Shown: positions 8,765-17,276, counted from the first letter of the stretch. The stretch is DNA of 64,000 bases from Rhizobiales bacterium TNE-4 (GCA_019083985.1 JAHRCV010000005.1:62001-126000); one strand, 5' to 3'. The notes: generated from the letters alone by a model not told the origin. Program-made: numbers and translations.

Positions 8765-9469
8765 TCACTTCTTGGTTTCAGCCTCGTAGCGGGCCTTCGT
8801 TTCCGCATTCGGCGGATAGAGGCCCGGCAACGGAAGGCCCTTGTCGACTTCCTTCATGATCCATTCTTCGAGCTTCTCTTGCTCGACAGCGGCATCAATG
8901 ACGGCTTCCAGCAGCGCGCGCGGGATCAGCACGGCACCATCGCCATCCGCCACGATGATGTCGCCGGGGAAGACGGCCACACCACCGCAGCCAATCGGCT
9001 CTTGCCAATTGACGAAGGTGAGACCCGCAACCGAAGCCGGTGCAGCCGCACCCTGACACCAAACCGGCAGGCCTGTTCCCAGCACGCCGGTAAGATCACG
9101 CACCACGCCGTCGGTGATGAGCGCAGCGACACCCTTCTTCGCCATGCGCGCGCAGAGGATGTCGCCAAAGATGCCAGCGGACGTGAGACCCATGGCGTCG
9201 ACGACAGCGATGCAGCCCTCAGGCATGTCTTCAATCGCGCCCCGTGTGGAGCGCGGCGAGGACCAGCTTTCCGGGGTCGCGAGATCCTCACGCATCGGCA
9301 CGAAGCGCAGCGTGAAGGCTTCACCGACGATGCGCTTGCCTTCGGCCGTCTTCAGCGGCATCGGGCCTTTGAGGTACGCATTGCGAATGCCCTTCTTGAG
9401 AAGGACGGTCGTCAGCGTCGCCGTCGTGACGGATTCGAGCTTGGATTTAATGTCAGCCGACAAGGCCAT
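8765..9469 (-). CDS. RraA-family protein (possible 4-hydroxy-4-methyl-2-oxoglutarate aldolase)
   Basis: This 234-residue RraA/MenG-fold protein has the family ligand motif TDGVVRD at residues 119-125 (Arg124, Asp125), preceded by GDILCARMAKKGVAALI. RraA-fold proteins are either inhibitors of RNase E or divalent-metal class II aldolases/oxaloacetate decarboxylases acting on 4-hydroxy-4-methyl-2-oxoglutarate. Presence of the Arg-Asp pair and a length above that of E. coli RraA favour an enzyme. The next gene in the same direction ends about 80 bases beyond a hairpin, so it stands alone. Annotation as a ribonuclease regulator would be by family name only. Confidence 0.8.
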   Translation of the reverse strand: MALSADIKSKLESVTTATLTTVLLKKGIRNAYLKGPMPLKTAEGKRIVGEAFTLRFVPMREDLATPESWSSPRSTRGAIEDMPEGCIAVVDAMGLTSAGIFGDILCARMAKKGVAALITDGVVRDLTGVLGTGLPVWCQGAAAPASVAGLTFVNWQEPIGCGGVAVFPGDIIVADGDGAVLIPRALLEAVIDAAVEQEKLEEWIMKEVDKGLPLPGLYPPNAETKARYEAETKK

Positions 9470-9553
9470 GAGAGGACTCCGGAAAAACGATCAGGCGGCG
9501 GACTTTAGGGCCCATCGCGCCGGTTGCAAGGCTCAGCTTGCAGCGATGCAGCC

Positions 9554-10390
9554 TTAATCCCAAGCCGGAGCGAAATCCGGCTTCACCAAGCGGCCTTCGC
9601 GGCTGCCAAGTGCAGTCAACGCGGCCATCTCGGCATCCGTCAGCGTGAAATCAAAAATATCGAGGTTCGACAGCATGCGCTCTGGCGTCACCGATTTCGG
9701 GATGGCGACCGAACCTTCATGCTGAACATTCCAGCGCAGCACGATCTGCGAAGCCGTCTTGCCATACTTCTTCGCGATCGCCGAAACGGCGGGGATTTCA
9801 CCATAGACACCGCGGCCAATCGGCGAATAGGCGGTGAAGATCATGCCATAACCACGCACAACGGCCCTCAGCTTCGCTTGATCGAGCGAGGGGTGCCATT
9901 CACATTGGTTGCACACGAGGGGTTCCTGCGTCAGCCGCCATGCCTCGTTGAGATGCGCGACCGTAAAGTTTGAGACGCCGATATGCTTGGCATAGCCGCG
10001 CCGCTTGGCATCGTTGAGAGCCGCAATCGACTCCGCGAGGGGGATCTCTGGGTTCGGCCAATGGATCAGCAGAAGATCGACCTGATCAACACCGAGCTTA
10101 CGGAGACTGTCTTCAGCCGAGCGCTGCAGATCGCCCTCACCAAGCCGGTCCCACCACACTTTGGTGGTCAGAAAGATTTCACTCCGCGGAACGCCTGAAC
10201 GGCGCAGGCCTTCGCCCACCGCTTCTTCGTTCTCGTAACGCGGCGCAGTATCGATATGGCGATAGCCATTCTTGAGCGCAAAACTCACCGCCTCGCTGCA
10301 GCCTTCGCCCTGCGCCAGAAAAGTGCCAAGGCCGATGGCGGGTATGGCCGCGCCATGGGCATGAACGAGCGGAGCAAACGGAAGCGACAT
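9554..10390 (-). CDS. aldo/keto reductase (2,5-diketo-D-gluconate reductase type)
   Basis: A 278-residue TIM-barrel oxidoreductase with the complete AKR catalytic tetrad: Asp47 and Tyr52 (RHIDTAPRYENE), Lys77 (TTKVWW) and His110 (LLIHWP). The AIPKSVTPERMLSNL segment near the C-terminus is the NADPH-binding loop. The closest subgroup by motif is DkgA/DkgB-like reductase, acting on 2,5-diketogluconate or methylglyoxal-type aldehydes. The start at 10390 follows GAGG and places the family N-terminus (MSLPFAPLV) first; the upstream ATG at 10408 would add six residues. Cytoplasmic. About 70 bases separate it from the ivd stop upstream, so both could share a transcript. Confidence 0.88.
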   Translation of the reverse strand: MSLPFAPLVHAHGAAIPAIGLGTFLAQGEGCSEAVSFALKNGYRHIDTAPRYENEEAVGEGLRRSGVPRSEIFLTTKVWWDRLGEGDLQRSAEDSLRKLGVDQVDLLLIHWPNPEIPLAESIAALNDAKRRGYAKHIGVSNFTVAHLNEAWRLTQEPLVCNQCEWHPSLDQAKLRAVVRGYGMIFTAYSPIGRGVYGEIPAVSAIAKKYGKTASQIVLRWNVQHEGSVAIPKSVTPERMLSNLDIFDFTLTDAEMAALTALGSREGRLVKPDFAPAWD

Positions 10391-10461
10391 GGACGGGGAC
10401 CTCACCACACAGGAACGGCCCGGAAGACCGGGCCGTAGACCAGAATATGGAAGAGCTTAGA

Positions 10462-11634
10462 TCAGGCCGTCTTCTCGAACAATTCACGCCCGATCAGCAT
10501 GCGCCGGATCTCGCTGGTCCCCGCGCCAATCTCATAAAGCTTGGCGTCCCGCAGGAGGCGGCCGGTGGGATAATCATTGATGTAGCCATTGCCGCCGAGG
10601 AGCTGGATCGCATCGAGCGCAATCTGCGTCGCCTTCTCAGCCGCAATCAGGATTGCACCCGCCGCATCTTCACGCGTTGTCTCACCCCGGTCGCAGGCTT
10701 TGGCCACGGCATAGACGTAAGCCTTGCAGGCATTCATCATCACATACATGTCGGCGACTTTGGCTTGGACGAGTTGGAACTCGCCAATGGACCGGCCGAA
10801 CTGCTTGCGCTCATGCACATAGGGCATGACCACATCCATCGCCGCCTGCATGATGCCGAGCGGGCCCGCCGCGAGCACGACGCGCTCATAATCGAGCCCC
10901 GACATCAGCACGTTGACGCCCTTGCCGACCGCGCCGAGCACGTTCTCTTCCGGGACTTCGCAATCCTCAAACACGAGCTCACACGTATCCGAGCCACGCA
11001 TGCCGAGCTTGTCGAGTTTCTGTGCCGTCGAGAACCCCTTCATGCCGCGTTCGATGATGAAGGCGGAAATGCCGCGCGCACCGGCTTCCGGATCGGTCTT
11101 CGCATAGACGATCAAGGTCTCGGCAACGGGGCCATTGGTGATCCACATCTTCGAGCCGTTGAGGATGTAGCGATCGCCCTTCTTTTCTGCCCGCGTCTTC
11201 ATCGACACGACATCCGAGCCTGCCCCCGGTTCTGACATCGCCAGCGAGCCGACATGTTCACCGGAGATGAGCTTGGGCAGATATTTGCGCTTCTGTGCCT
11301 CTGTTCCGTTCCGGCGCAGCTGGTTCACGCAGAGATTGGAATGGGCACCATAGGACAGGCCCACCGAAGCCGAAGCGCGGCTGACCTCTTCCACCGCCAC
11401 GCAATGCTCGAGATAACCCAAGCCTGTGCCGCCATACTCTTCCTCGACCGTGATGCCGTGGAGCCCCAAAGCGCCCATCTCGGGCCAGAGATCGATCGGG
11501 AAAGTGTTGGTCTTGTCGATCTCGGCAGCGCGCGGTGCGATCTTCTCCTGCGAGAAGGAGAACACGGTGTCGCGGATGGCATCCGCCGTTTCCCCCAGAT
11601 CGAAATTGAACGGCTTCGGCGCATTGGCAAGCAC
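10462..11634 (-). CDS. ivd: isovaleryl-CoA dehydrogenase
   Basis: A 390-residue FAD acyl-CoA dehydrogenase that oxidises isovaleryl-CoA to 3-methylcrotonyl-CoA in leucine degradation. The catalytic glutamate is in the isovaleryl-specific position, Glu250 in [15 protein letters not shown]. The region that holds the base in medium-chain enzymes reads [12 protein letters not shown], as in IVD. FAD/substrate segments MSEPGAGSD and MWITNG are present. The start is GTG at 11634: a near-ideal GGAGGG lies seven bases upstream, and the resulting length equals the family norm. A longer frame starting at 11769 adds 45 unrelated residues. Electrons would go to ETF. Its product is the substrate of the carboxylase whose beta subunit is mccB (4700-6307). 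Confidence 0.92.
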   Translation of the reverse strand: MLANAPKPFNFDLGETADAIRDTVFSFSQEKIAPRAAEIDKTNTFPIDLWPEMGALGLHGITVEEEYGGTGLGYLEHCVAVEEVSRASASVGLSYGAHSNLCVNQLRRNGTEAQKRKYLPKLISGEHVGSLAMSEPGAGSDVVSMKTRAEKKGDRYILNGSKMWITNGPVAETLIVYAKTDPEAGARGISAFIIERGMKGFSTAQKLDKLGMRGSDTCELVFEDCEVPEENVLGAVGKGVNVLMSGLDYERVVLAAGPLGIMQAAMDVVMPYVHERKQFGRSIGEFQLVQAKVADMYVMMNACKAYVYAVAKACDRGETTREDAAGAILIAAEKATQIALDAIQLLGGNGYINDYPTGRLLRDAKLYEIGAGTSEIRRMLIGRELFEKTA

Positions 11635-11778
11635 GGTCTGACCCTCCACTGAACTCTTAAGCCAGAGATTAGAGGGTGTGAGCCAGCGGGGGAAGCGGTC
11701 CCCGATGTGGCTATTGGTCGAGGGCGACAGCGGGAAGGCGGCTGCGGCGGCCTTACGCGCCGCAGGCACACACGATCA

Positions 11779-11829
11779 CCCCTCGCCCTTCGCGACGCAT
11801 TGCTGCGCAATGCTCCTCAGGATGAGGGC
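11779..11829. repeat. palindromic intergenic repeat, family A
   Basis: A CCTCGCCCTTCGCGACGC half and a GCTCCTCAGGATGAGG half flank an exact inner palindrome, GCATTGC (11797-11803) and GCAATGC (11807-11813). Two more copies of the same design lie at 17131-17253. Extragenic repeats of this kind are common in Hyphomicrobiales chromosomes. The copy is in the space between ivd and the GH25 gene; no gene is seen in 11635-12077. Confidence 0.8.
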
Positions 11830-11866
11830 TTGAGCGAACCCCAGCATAGATCCCGCTCTGCAAGAC

Positions 11867-11990
11867 AATGGATCGCCACGCGCCTCCGGCGCTCGCGATG
11901 ACGAGTCAAATTGAACCAGAATGCCTCTACCTGAGCACCACAACCTCGCTCGTCATTGCGAGCCTGCGCAGCAGGCGTGGCAATCCATGG
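11867..11990. repeat. inverted pair of intergenic repeats, family B
   Basis: Two units face each other. The left unit (about 11867-11906) opens with TGGATCGCCACGCG and ends CTCGCGATGACGAG. The right unit (about 11946-11990) opens CTCGTCATTGCGAG and ends CGTGGCAATCCA. They could fold into one long hairpin around a spacer of about 40 bases. A second inverted pair with the same termini is at 16464-16566. No transposase-like frame is nearby. Confidence 0.8.
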
Positions 11991-12077
11991 CGGGGATTAC
12001 GCTCTACAAAACGTTCGATTACTCCCGCCTGCGGCGCGCGCAAAGACGAGATCTGTGACAGCTCTCGCGCGCCGCGC

Positions 12078-12842
12078 TCAGCTCACCGGCAGATGGTGAT
12101 GGTGGCCATGGCCTTCATGCTGGTTCTTTTGCAGCCATTCCTGCCATTGCTTTTTTGAACCGAAGAACACGTTGCGATCGACGGGGCCTTCGATGCCCCA
12201 GGCGCGGCCCGTCGCGGTATATTGCCAGAACGCCCATTTGCGTTGGCCATAGCGAATGGTGGGATAGCCAGCGACGGAACGCACCCAGAGCGGATAGGTC
12301 TCGAACGCGCCAACCATCACATCGCGATAGAAATCGACCGTCACATAGATAATCGGCCGCTTGCCATAATGCTTCTCGACCATGTCGAGGAAAATCTGCA
12401 TCTCGCGGATGGCGATGTCGCGCTTCACCGTCTTGGGACACGTCTTGGAATGGCCGTTCCATTCCACATCAAGCACAGGCGGCAAGGCATCAGGATCTTT
12501 TGGCACGGTGGCGATGAACCACGCCGCCTGCTCATGCGCCGGGCGGCACCAATAATAGAAATGATAAGCACCCCGCGGCATCCCGGCTTCGCGTGCGGCA
12601 TTCCAGTTCTGCTCGAATAGACTGTCTTTGTGATCGCCGCCTTCGGTGGCCTTGATGAAGGCAAACGCAATGCTGCCCTCGATCGCTTTGCGCCAATCGA
12701 TCTGGCCCTGATATTTCGACACGTCGATGCCATGCACCGGGAAGTCCTGCGGCAGCGGGTATTCTTGCTTGTCGAACAGGGTGCAGCCCGCAAGGGCCGT
12801 GAGCAGCAGGGTACAGGCGAACAGGCGACGCAACGGGTTCAA
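12078..12842 (-). CDS. GH25-family lysozyme-like lipoprotein
   Basis: This 254-residue protein carries a lipoprotein signal (positively charged start, hydrophobic core, lipobox LAGC with Cys20 as the predicted lipid anchor). It is followed by a glycoside hydrolase family 25 domain. The catalytic acids are visible: Asp40 in HGIDVSKYQG and the Asp126/Glu128 pair in PVLDVEW. GH25 enzymes cleave the beta-1,4 bond between MurNAc and GlcNAc in peptidoglycan. The C-terminus is histidine-rich (HEGHGHHHH), possibly metal-binding. Expected location is the periplasmic face of a membrane. It is separate from neighbours, with repeats downstream and mgtE ending upstream. Confidence 0.9.
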   Translation of the reverse strand: MNPLRRLFACTLLLTALAGCTLFDKQEYPLPQDFPVHGIDVSKYQGQIDWRKAIEGSIAFAFIKATEGGDHKDSLFEQNWNAAREAGMPRGAYHFYYWCRPAHEQAAWFIATVPKDPDALPPVLDVEWNGHSKTCPKTVKRDIAIREMQIFLDMVEKHYGKRPIIYVTVDFYRDVMVGAFETYPLWVRSVAGYPTIRYGQRKWAFWQYTATGRAWGIEGPVDRNVFFGSKKQWQEWLQKNQHEGHGHHHHLPVS

Positions 12843-12911
12843 GCGGTGGCACTCCCTCAGCTTGAGGAAGTGTTAAGCCTGTCAAACCTTAACAAAGGGT
12901 AAGAACGCCGC

Positions 12912-14306
12912 TCAGAGATGGAACCACAGCGTCGCAATGCCTAGAAAGGCAAAGAACCCGACAACATCCGTGACCGTGGTGACGAACACGCCTGATGACA
13001 CGGCCGGGTCAGCGCGGAAGCGCTCAAGCGCCAGCGGAATGAGAATACCGCCAAGTGCGCCAGCCACCAGATTGACCGTCATGGCGAGCGCGATCACCGC
13101 ACCAATCCCGAATTCGCGGAACCAAAGCCCGGCGATGACGCCTGTGATGATACCGAAACCGACACCGTTCAGAAGTCCCACCGCCGTTTCGCGCAAGGTG
13201 ACGCGCATCGCATTGGCGGCCCCGAGATCACGTGTCGCCAGCGCGCGCACAGCAACCGTCATGGTCTGTGTCGCGGCGACACCGCCCTGCCCCGCCACAA
13301 TGGGTGCGAGCACGGCGAGGGCAACCATTTTCTGCAATTCGCCTTCGAACAGGCCAAGCACGGAAGACGCCAGAAACGCGGTGAGCAGATTGATGAACAG
13401 CCAGCCAAAGCGCGAACGCACCGTGTTCCAGACGGAATCGGACAATTCTTCGTCGGCCTTCACGCCGCCGAGCGCCTTGATCTCGTCATCCGCCTCGTCC
13501 TGAATGACGTCGACGATGTCGTCGATGGTGATGACGCCGACGAGCCGCTCGGCCTCGTCGACCACGGGCACAGACACAAGATTGTAGCGCGCGATGATGC
13601 GGGCGACTTCTTCCTCATCCTCGTCGACGCGGACGCGCAGCCGATCCGCCGCCATTAATTGATCGACGCGGACCTTGCGCGAGGACCGGACAAGCTTGTC
13701 GAGAAAGATATTGCCGAGAAAGCGATGGCCGGGATCGACGACGAACACTTCGAAAAAAGAATCCGGCGTGTCCTGATTATCCTGCAACTCATCGAGCACC
13801 TGCCCGGCCGTCCAGAATGGCGGCACCGCGATGAGATCGGTGCGCATAAGGCGGCCAGCGGAGTTTTCCGGATAATCGAGCGATTTCTGCAGCGCGATGC
13901 GCTCGCTCGCTGGCAAGGCTTCGAGAATCTCGGCCTGCTCATCCTTGTCGAGATCTTCGAGAATATAGACCGCGTCATCGGATTCGAGGTCTTTAACACC
14001 TTCAATAACGGTCTCGGGGTCGAGCTCGTCGAGAATTTCTTCACGGACATTGTCATCGACTTCCGTGAGCGCCGCGAAGTCGAAATCCTCCCCCAGCGTC
14101 TCAATCAGCTTGGGGCGTTCGTCATGGTCAAGGAGTTCGAGCAGCGCGCCCTGATCGGCCTCATGCAGGCCGCCGACGAGTTTGCGCAAGGTCGTGATAT
14201 TGTCAGCCGCCAGCGCTGCAGAGACGCGCTCGACATAAGCGGGGACGACTTCCCCTTCCTCATCGCGGAAGACAAGCGGCCGGTCTTTTTCCTCGACGTC
14301 AACCAT
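12912..14306 (-). CDS. mgtE: MgtE-type magnesium transporter
   Basis: A 464-residue MgtE channel. It has an acidic N domain (about 1-130, with repeated LxxLDxxE patterns), two CBS domains (about 150-265, ending in VITIDDIVDVIQDEADDE) and a five-helix membrane domain (about 285-464). The pore region is GGVAATQTMTVAVRAL. The channel passes Mg2+ down the membrane potential; the N and CBS domains sense cytoplasmic Mg2+. ATG 14306 gives the family N-terminus (MVDVEEKD). An open frame continues upstream to 15287 through the divergent deacetylase gene, but that extension is not MgtE-like and is discarded. Confidence 0.92.
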   Translation of the reverse strand: MVDVEEKDRPLVFRDEEGEVVPAYVERVSAALAADNITTLRKLVGGLHEADQGALLELLDHDERPKLIETLGEDFDFAALTEVDDNVREEILDELDPETVIEGVKDLESDDAVYILEDLDKDEQAEILEALPASERIALQKSLDYPENSAGRLMRTDLIAVPPFWTAGQVLDELQDNQDTPDSFFEVFVVDPGHRFLGNIFLDKLVRSSRKVRVDQLMAADRLRVRVDEDEEEVARIIARYNLVSVPVVDEAERLVGVITIDDIVDVIQDEADDEIKALGGVKADEELSDSVWNTVRSRFGWLFINLLTAFLASSVLGLFEGELQKMVALAVLAPIVAGQGGVAATQTMTVAVRALATRDLGAANAMRVTLRETAVGLLNGVGFGIITGVIAGLWFREFGIGAVIALAMTVNLVAGALGGILIPLALERFRADPAVSSGVFVTTVTDVVGFFAFLGIATLWFHL

Positions 14307-14363
14307 GGCCGTCGTCCATTCTGCGGGGAATCGTTGGAGTGGTTCTAGGGAGGGGGCACGCCC

Positions 14364-15236
14364 TTGGCAATGGAAGAAGCGCGATCTGCAAACCCGACCA
14401 CACGCATGACGCGCAGAAGCTTGATCGGCGCGGCCGTGCTCGCGCCTGTGGCGCCGCTCAAACTGGCCGCTGCCTGTGTGCCCGCCCCGCTTGGCACCGC
14501 ACATACGCTTCCCATCGGTACGGCGGGCGGGCTCTTCACCGGGTTCAAAACCTATCCGCGCGCTTTGCCCCTCGCACCGCGTGAAGTGATCCTGTCGTTC
14601 GACGATGGTCCGGCCACGACCACACCCGCGATCCTCTCCGCACTCGCTTGCGAAGACGTGAAGGCGACCTTCTTCATGATCGGTCGCAATGTGGCGGGAA
14701 ACCCCGGCCTCGCCCGCCGCGTGCGTGAGGCGGGCCATACGGTGGCGAGCCACTCTTGGTCCCACCCTTGGACATTTCGTAACCTCTCCGTCGAGGCGGG
14801 CAAGGCTGACATCGAGAAAGGCTTTGCCGTCCTGAACGAGACGGTGTTCAGCCTGCCTGCATCCACGCCACCACCCGTGCCCTTCTTCCGCTATCCCGGC
14901 TTTGCCGATACCCAGCCGTTGAACGATTGGCTCGCGGCGAAAAATATCGGCGTGTTCGGTTGCGACCTCTGGGCGTCGGATTGGAACGCGATGACGCCGC
15001 AGACCCAACTCAGCCTCACGCTCGAGCGCTTGGAGAAAGCCGGGCGCGGCCACATCCTGTTTCACGACACACGCGCGCAAACCGCCGCGATGTTGCCGAA
15101 TTTTTTGCGCACACTGAAAGAGCGAAATTATCGGATGGTGAACATGGTGCCCGGACCCGGTACAAGCGACACGCGCCCAGCGCCTGCCGGATGGACGAGC
15201 GAAACGGAAGCGATCATCGCGGGGAAGCGAGGCTGA
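14364..15236 (+). CDS. exported polysaccharide deacetylase (NodB/CE4 domain)
   Basis: A protein of about 290 residues with a twin-arginine-like signal (TRRSLIG followed by an Ala/Leu-rich stretch) and a NodB-homology domain. Motif 1 is LSFDDGP; motif 2 is HSWSH, whose two His with the second Asp bind the metal. Later segments FFRYPGF and GHILFHDTR are motifs 3 and 5. It should deacetylate an N-acetylated glycan, such as peptidoglycan or an exopolysaccharide, in the periplasm. TTG at 14364 has a strong GGGAGGGGG at seven bases; ATG at 14370 is the alternative. It is divergent from mgtE by 57 bases. The hairpin downstream serves mainly the opposite strand. Confidence 0.88.
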   Translation: MAMEEARSANPTTRMTRRSLIGAAVLAPVAPLKLAAACVPAPLGTAHTLPIGTAGGLFTGFKTYPRALPLAPREVILSFDDGPATTTPAILSALACEDVKATFFMIGRNVAGNPGLARRVREAGHTVASHSWSHPWTFRNLSVEAGKADIEKGFAVLNETVFSLPASTPPPVPFFRYPGFADTQPLNDWLAAKNIGVFGCDLWASDWNAMTPQTQLSLTLERLEKAGRGHILFHDTRAQTAAMLPNFLRTLKERNYRMVNMVPGPGTSDTRPAPAGWTSETEAIIAGKRG

Positions 15237-15240
15237 CAAC

Positions 15241-15278
15241 AAAAAAGGCGAAGGACGCGCCTGCGTCGCTTCGCCTTT
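15241..15278 (-). terminator. terminator of tRNA-Leu transcript
   Basis: A two-part stem: AAAGGCGAAG (15244-15253) pairs with CTTCGCCTTT (15269-15278), and inside it GACGC pairs with GCGTC around a GCCT loop. On the minus strand the hairpin is followed by six T residues. It lies immediately downstream of the tRNA gene and just after the deacetylase stop. Confidence 0.75.
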
Positions 15279-15298
15279 GATGAACATCAGTTCGAAGA

Positions 15299-15385
15299 TG
15301 GTGCGGCCAAGAAGACTCGAACTTCCACCCGTGTTACCGGACTAGCACCTCAAGCTAGCGCGTCTACCAATTCCGCCATGGCCGC
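15299..15385 (-). tRNA. tRNA-Leu, anticodon GAG
   Basis: The minus strand gives an 87-base cloverleaf with an encoded CCA end (complement of 15299-15301). The acceptor stem is GCGGCCA paired with TGGCCGC, the discriminator is A. The anticodon stem-loop has CTAGC and GCTAG around loop TTGAGGT, giving anticodon GAG, which reads CUC/CUU leucine codons. A long variable arm (class II tRNA) and a T-loop TTCGAGT are present. It is followed by the terminator at 15241-15278. Confidence 0.95.
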
Positions 15386-15466
15386 GGCGGCTTCCTTGGG
15401 GCAAAACCCCGAAGCGGCGCTCCGTGTAACAGATCGATCCCGGGGGGGCAAGCGCAGGGGCGACGT

Positions 15467-15733
15467 TCAGCCCGCGTTTTCTGCGGCTGCGTCGGCTTTT
15501 TCTGTGCGGCGGTAAAAATGCTTGATTTCCACAGCGATACGTCCCGAATTGACGACAATGACACCGCCCGCAACCGGCACGCCATTGGCCAGAATCTCGA
15601 CCTCGTCATCGCCCGGCTGTTCGAGCGCGATGACGGCGCCACGGCCAAGCCGCAGCAAATGGTGGACCGGCATCGTCGAGCGGCCTAACACCACGGACAG
15701 TTCAACGGCGACATGATTGAGCCCTGCGAGCAT
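15467..15733 (-). CDS. stand-alone FliN/SpoA-domain protein
   Basis: An 88-residue protein consisting almost only of the surface-presentation-of-antigens (SpoA) domain found at the C-terminus of FliN and FliM. The core pattern is LNHVAVELSVVLGRSTMPV, followed by LLRLGRGAVIALEQ and ANGVPVAGGVIVV. In flagella and type III secretion this domain builds the C-ring, but no other flagellar or secretion gene is in the window. ATG 15733 is chosen because GGAGGG stands four bases before it; the longer form from 15766 lacks a site. It is divergent from lipB by 42 bases, so the two may share a promoter region. Role here unknown. Confidence 0.8.
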   Translation of the reverse strand: MLAGLNHVAVELSVVLGRSTMPVHHLLRLGRGAVIALEQPGDDEVEILANGVPVAGGVIVVNSGRIAVEIKHFYRRTEKADAAAENAG

Positions 15734-15775
15734 CGTTCCCTCCGCCCCTCCACTGAGCATGATCATGGTTGACGC

Positions 15776-16423
15776 ATGGTAAAGGACACAATGCGCTGGA
15801 CCGTCTCAGACGGGCTGACAGCCTATCCCGATGCCGTCGCCACCATGGAGCGCATCGCGGCAGGCATTGCGGCGGGTACAGAGCCCGAGACGGTCTGGCT
15901 CGTTGAGCATCCAGCGCTCTACACGTCGGGCACCTCAGCCAAGGCCAGCGACCTGCTCGACGCGCGCTTCCCGGTTTATGAGACCGGGCGGGGCGGCCAA
16001 TTCACCTATCACGGCCCCGGCCAGCGCGTGGCCTATGTCATGCTCGACCTCAACCGGCGCGGGCGGGACGTGCGCGCCTTCGTCCAGAATCTCGAAGCCT
16101 GGGTGACGGCCGCGCTCGCCGAATTCAACGTGGTCGGCGAAACGCGCGAAGGCCGCGTCGGCGTCTGGGTCAAGCGGCCCGACAAGGGCGATGGCTATGA
16201 GGACAAGATCGCCGCCATCGGTATTCGCCTGCGCAAATGGGTGAGCTTCCACGGCATCAGCCTGAATGTGGAACCAGATCTCACGCATTTCTCCGGCATT
16301 GTGCCCTGCGGGATCGCGGAACAGAAGTTCGGCGTCACAAGCCTCGTCGATCTCGGCTTGCCGGTGACGATGGACGACGCCGATGTCGCCCTGAAGAAAA
16401 GTTTTGGTGATGTGTTTGAGTAA
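15776..16423 (+). CDS. lipB: octanoyl-[acyl-carrier protein] transferase
   Basis: A 215-residue LipB that moves the octanoyl group from acyl carrier protein to the lipoyl domains of 2-oxoacid dehydrogenases and GcvH. It has the signature [13 protein letters not shown] (71-83), the catalytic Lys144 in KIAAIGIR and the catalytic Cys178 in GIVPCGI. Length is normal. ATG 15776 is taken; a second ATG at 15791 (MRWTVSDG) is possible. Cytoplasmic. It faces the FliN-like gene divergently and converges on the GGCT-like gene, with family-B repeats in between. Confidence 0.94.
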   Translation: MVKDTMRWTVSDGLTAYPDAVATMERIAAGIAAGTEPETVWLVEHPALYTSGTSAKASDLLDARFPVYETGRGGQFTYHGPGQRVAYVMLDLNRRGRDVRAFVQNLEAWVTAALAEFNVVGETREGRVGVWVKRPDKGDGYEDKIAAIGIRLRKWVSFHGISLNVEPDLTHFSGIVPCGIAEQKFGVTSLVDLGLPVTMDDADVALKKSFGDVFE

Positions 16424-16463
16424 TTCAATTCATCATCGCGCGAAGCGCACACAAGCCCTCAAA

Positions 16464-16566
16464 GATGGATTGCCGCGTCGGGCTTTGCCCTCCTCGCAAT
16501 GACGAGTTTTTTCTGAACAATTTCCGCTCGTCATCGCGAGGAGCGAAGCGACGTGGCGATCCATTC
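16464..16566. repeat. second inverted pair of family-B intergenic repeats
   Basis: The left unit (about 16464-16507) opens TGGATTGCCGCG and ends CTCGCAATGACGAG. The right unit (about 16526-16566) opens CTCGTCATCGCGAGGAGCG and ends ACGTGGCGATCCA. Termini match those at 11867-11990, while the inner parts differ. It fills most of the 200-base space between the convergent genes lipB and the GGCT-like gene, where it could act as a transcription-ending hairpin. Confidence 0.85.
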
Positions 16567-16626
16567 ATAAACCCGCACAGCGTCAAAGGCTGAGCGGCCG
16601 CCCGAGCTTTCGCGAGGCCCTAAAAT

Positions 16627-17088
16627 TTATAAGGGCGCTTTGAACAGGGGCGTGCCGGGTTTACGTGGCGGGGCGACACCATGCTCGATTTCGTAAACGT
16701 AATCCGCGGGCAAACCCGCGGCGCGTGCAGCAGCAACGACACCTTCTTTGTAACCGGGCTTCGGCTGGCCAGGCTTCGCTGAACGACCAACATAAATCAA
16801 CGCACGGCGTGCGCCGGCAGCCGCAATCACCGGCTGCGTCATTTTGGTGTAAAGCCCTGTGTGCAAACTCTCATACCGGTCGAGCGGCGGGATATCGCTC
16901 ATCGCAAGATCCCACAACACGCCATGCACGGTGCGGCGCGGATCGCGCACCACCGTCGCATAGCCATCCTCATTGATGAGAAAACGATGCCGCGGCAGCC
17001 GCGCAAGCCCGATCAACTTGGCATGCGGACAGCGCTTCGCCATCGCAGCCTGATCCATGTTCGAGCCATAGGCGAAGTAAAGGGGCAT
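16627..17088 (-). CDS. gamma-glutamylcyclotransferase-like protein
   Basis: A 153-residue protein of the GGCT/AIG2-like fold. It has the substrate-binding YGSN motif at residues 7-10 and a conserved glutamate in DRYESLHTGLY that corresponds to the general acid/base of the family. Also typical are the VHGVLWDL strand and the KPGYKEGVV segment. Enzymes of this fold cyclise gamma-glutamyl amines or dipeptides to 5-oxoproline, but many bacterial members have no tested substrate. Cytoplasmic. Repeats flank it on both sides. Confidence 0.82.
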   Translation of the reverse strand: MPLYFAYGSNMDQAAMAKRCPHAKLIGLARLPRHRFLINEDGYATVVRDPRRTVHGVLWDLAMSDIPPLDRYESLHTGLYTKMTQPVIAAAGARRALIYVGRSAKPGQPKPGYKEGVVAAARAAGLPADYVYEIEHGVAPPRKPGTPLFKAPL

Positions 17089-17130
17089 AGGCTTTCCACG
17101 TTGCGAAAAGGCGAAGCGATAAACTCAAGC

Positions 17131-17253
17131 CCTCATCCTGAGGAGCGCGGCATCGCCGCGCGTCTCGACGGAGGAAGGGCGATGTTCCCGCGCACATTGG
17201 TTCACCTCGTCCTTCGAGACGCGATGCGTATCGCATCGCTCCTCAGGATGAGG
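17131..17253. repeat. two facing family-A intergenic repeats
   Basis: The left copy (from about 17131) starts CCTCATCCTGAGGAGCGC and the right copy (about 17204-17253) ends CGCTCCTCAGGATGAGG, so they face each other. Each has its own inner palindrome: GCGCGG/CCGCGC on the left, and GCGATGCG (17221-17228) with CGCATCGC (17232-17239) on the right. They occupy the space between the GGCT-like gene and the end of pccA. Confidence 0.82.
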
Positions 17254-17276
17254 TGGCATGGGCGACGAAAATGCCG

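Noticed and set aside
12078-12120. His-rich C-terminus of the GH25 protein as a cloning tag or artefact
   Set aside because: It is mixed with Gly and Glu and followed by further residues before a natural stop; surrounding sequence is ordinary chromosome.
14307-15287. N-terminal extension of MgtE by about 330 residues
   Set aside because: The extension is antisense to the polysaccharide deacetylase and tRNA-flanking region and has no MgtE similarity. The family start is at 14306.
11867-17253. Could the intergenic repeats be a CRISPR array or an IS end?
   Set aside because: Units are few, palindromic and unevenly spaced, with no constant-length spacers, no cas genes and no transposase frame or target-site duplication.
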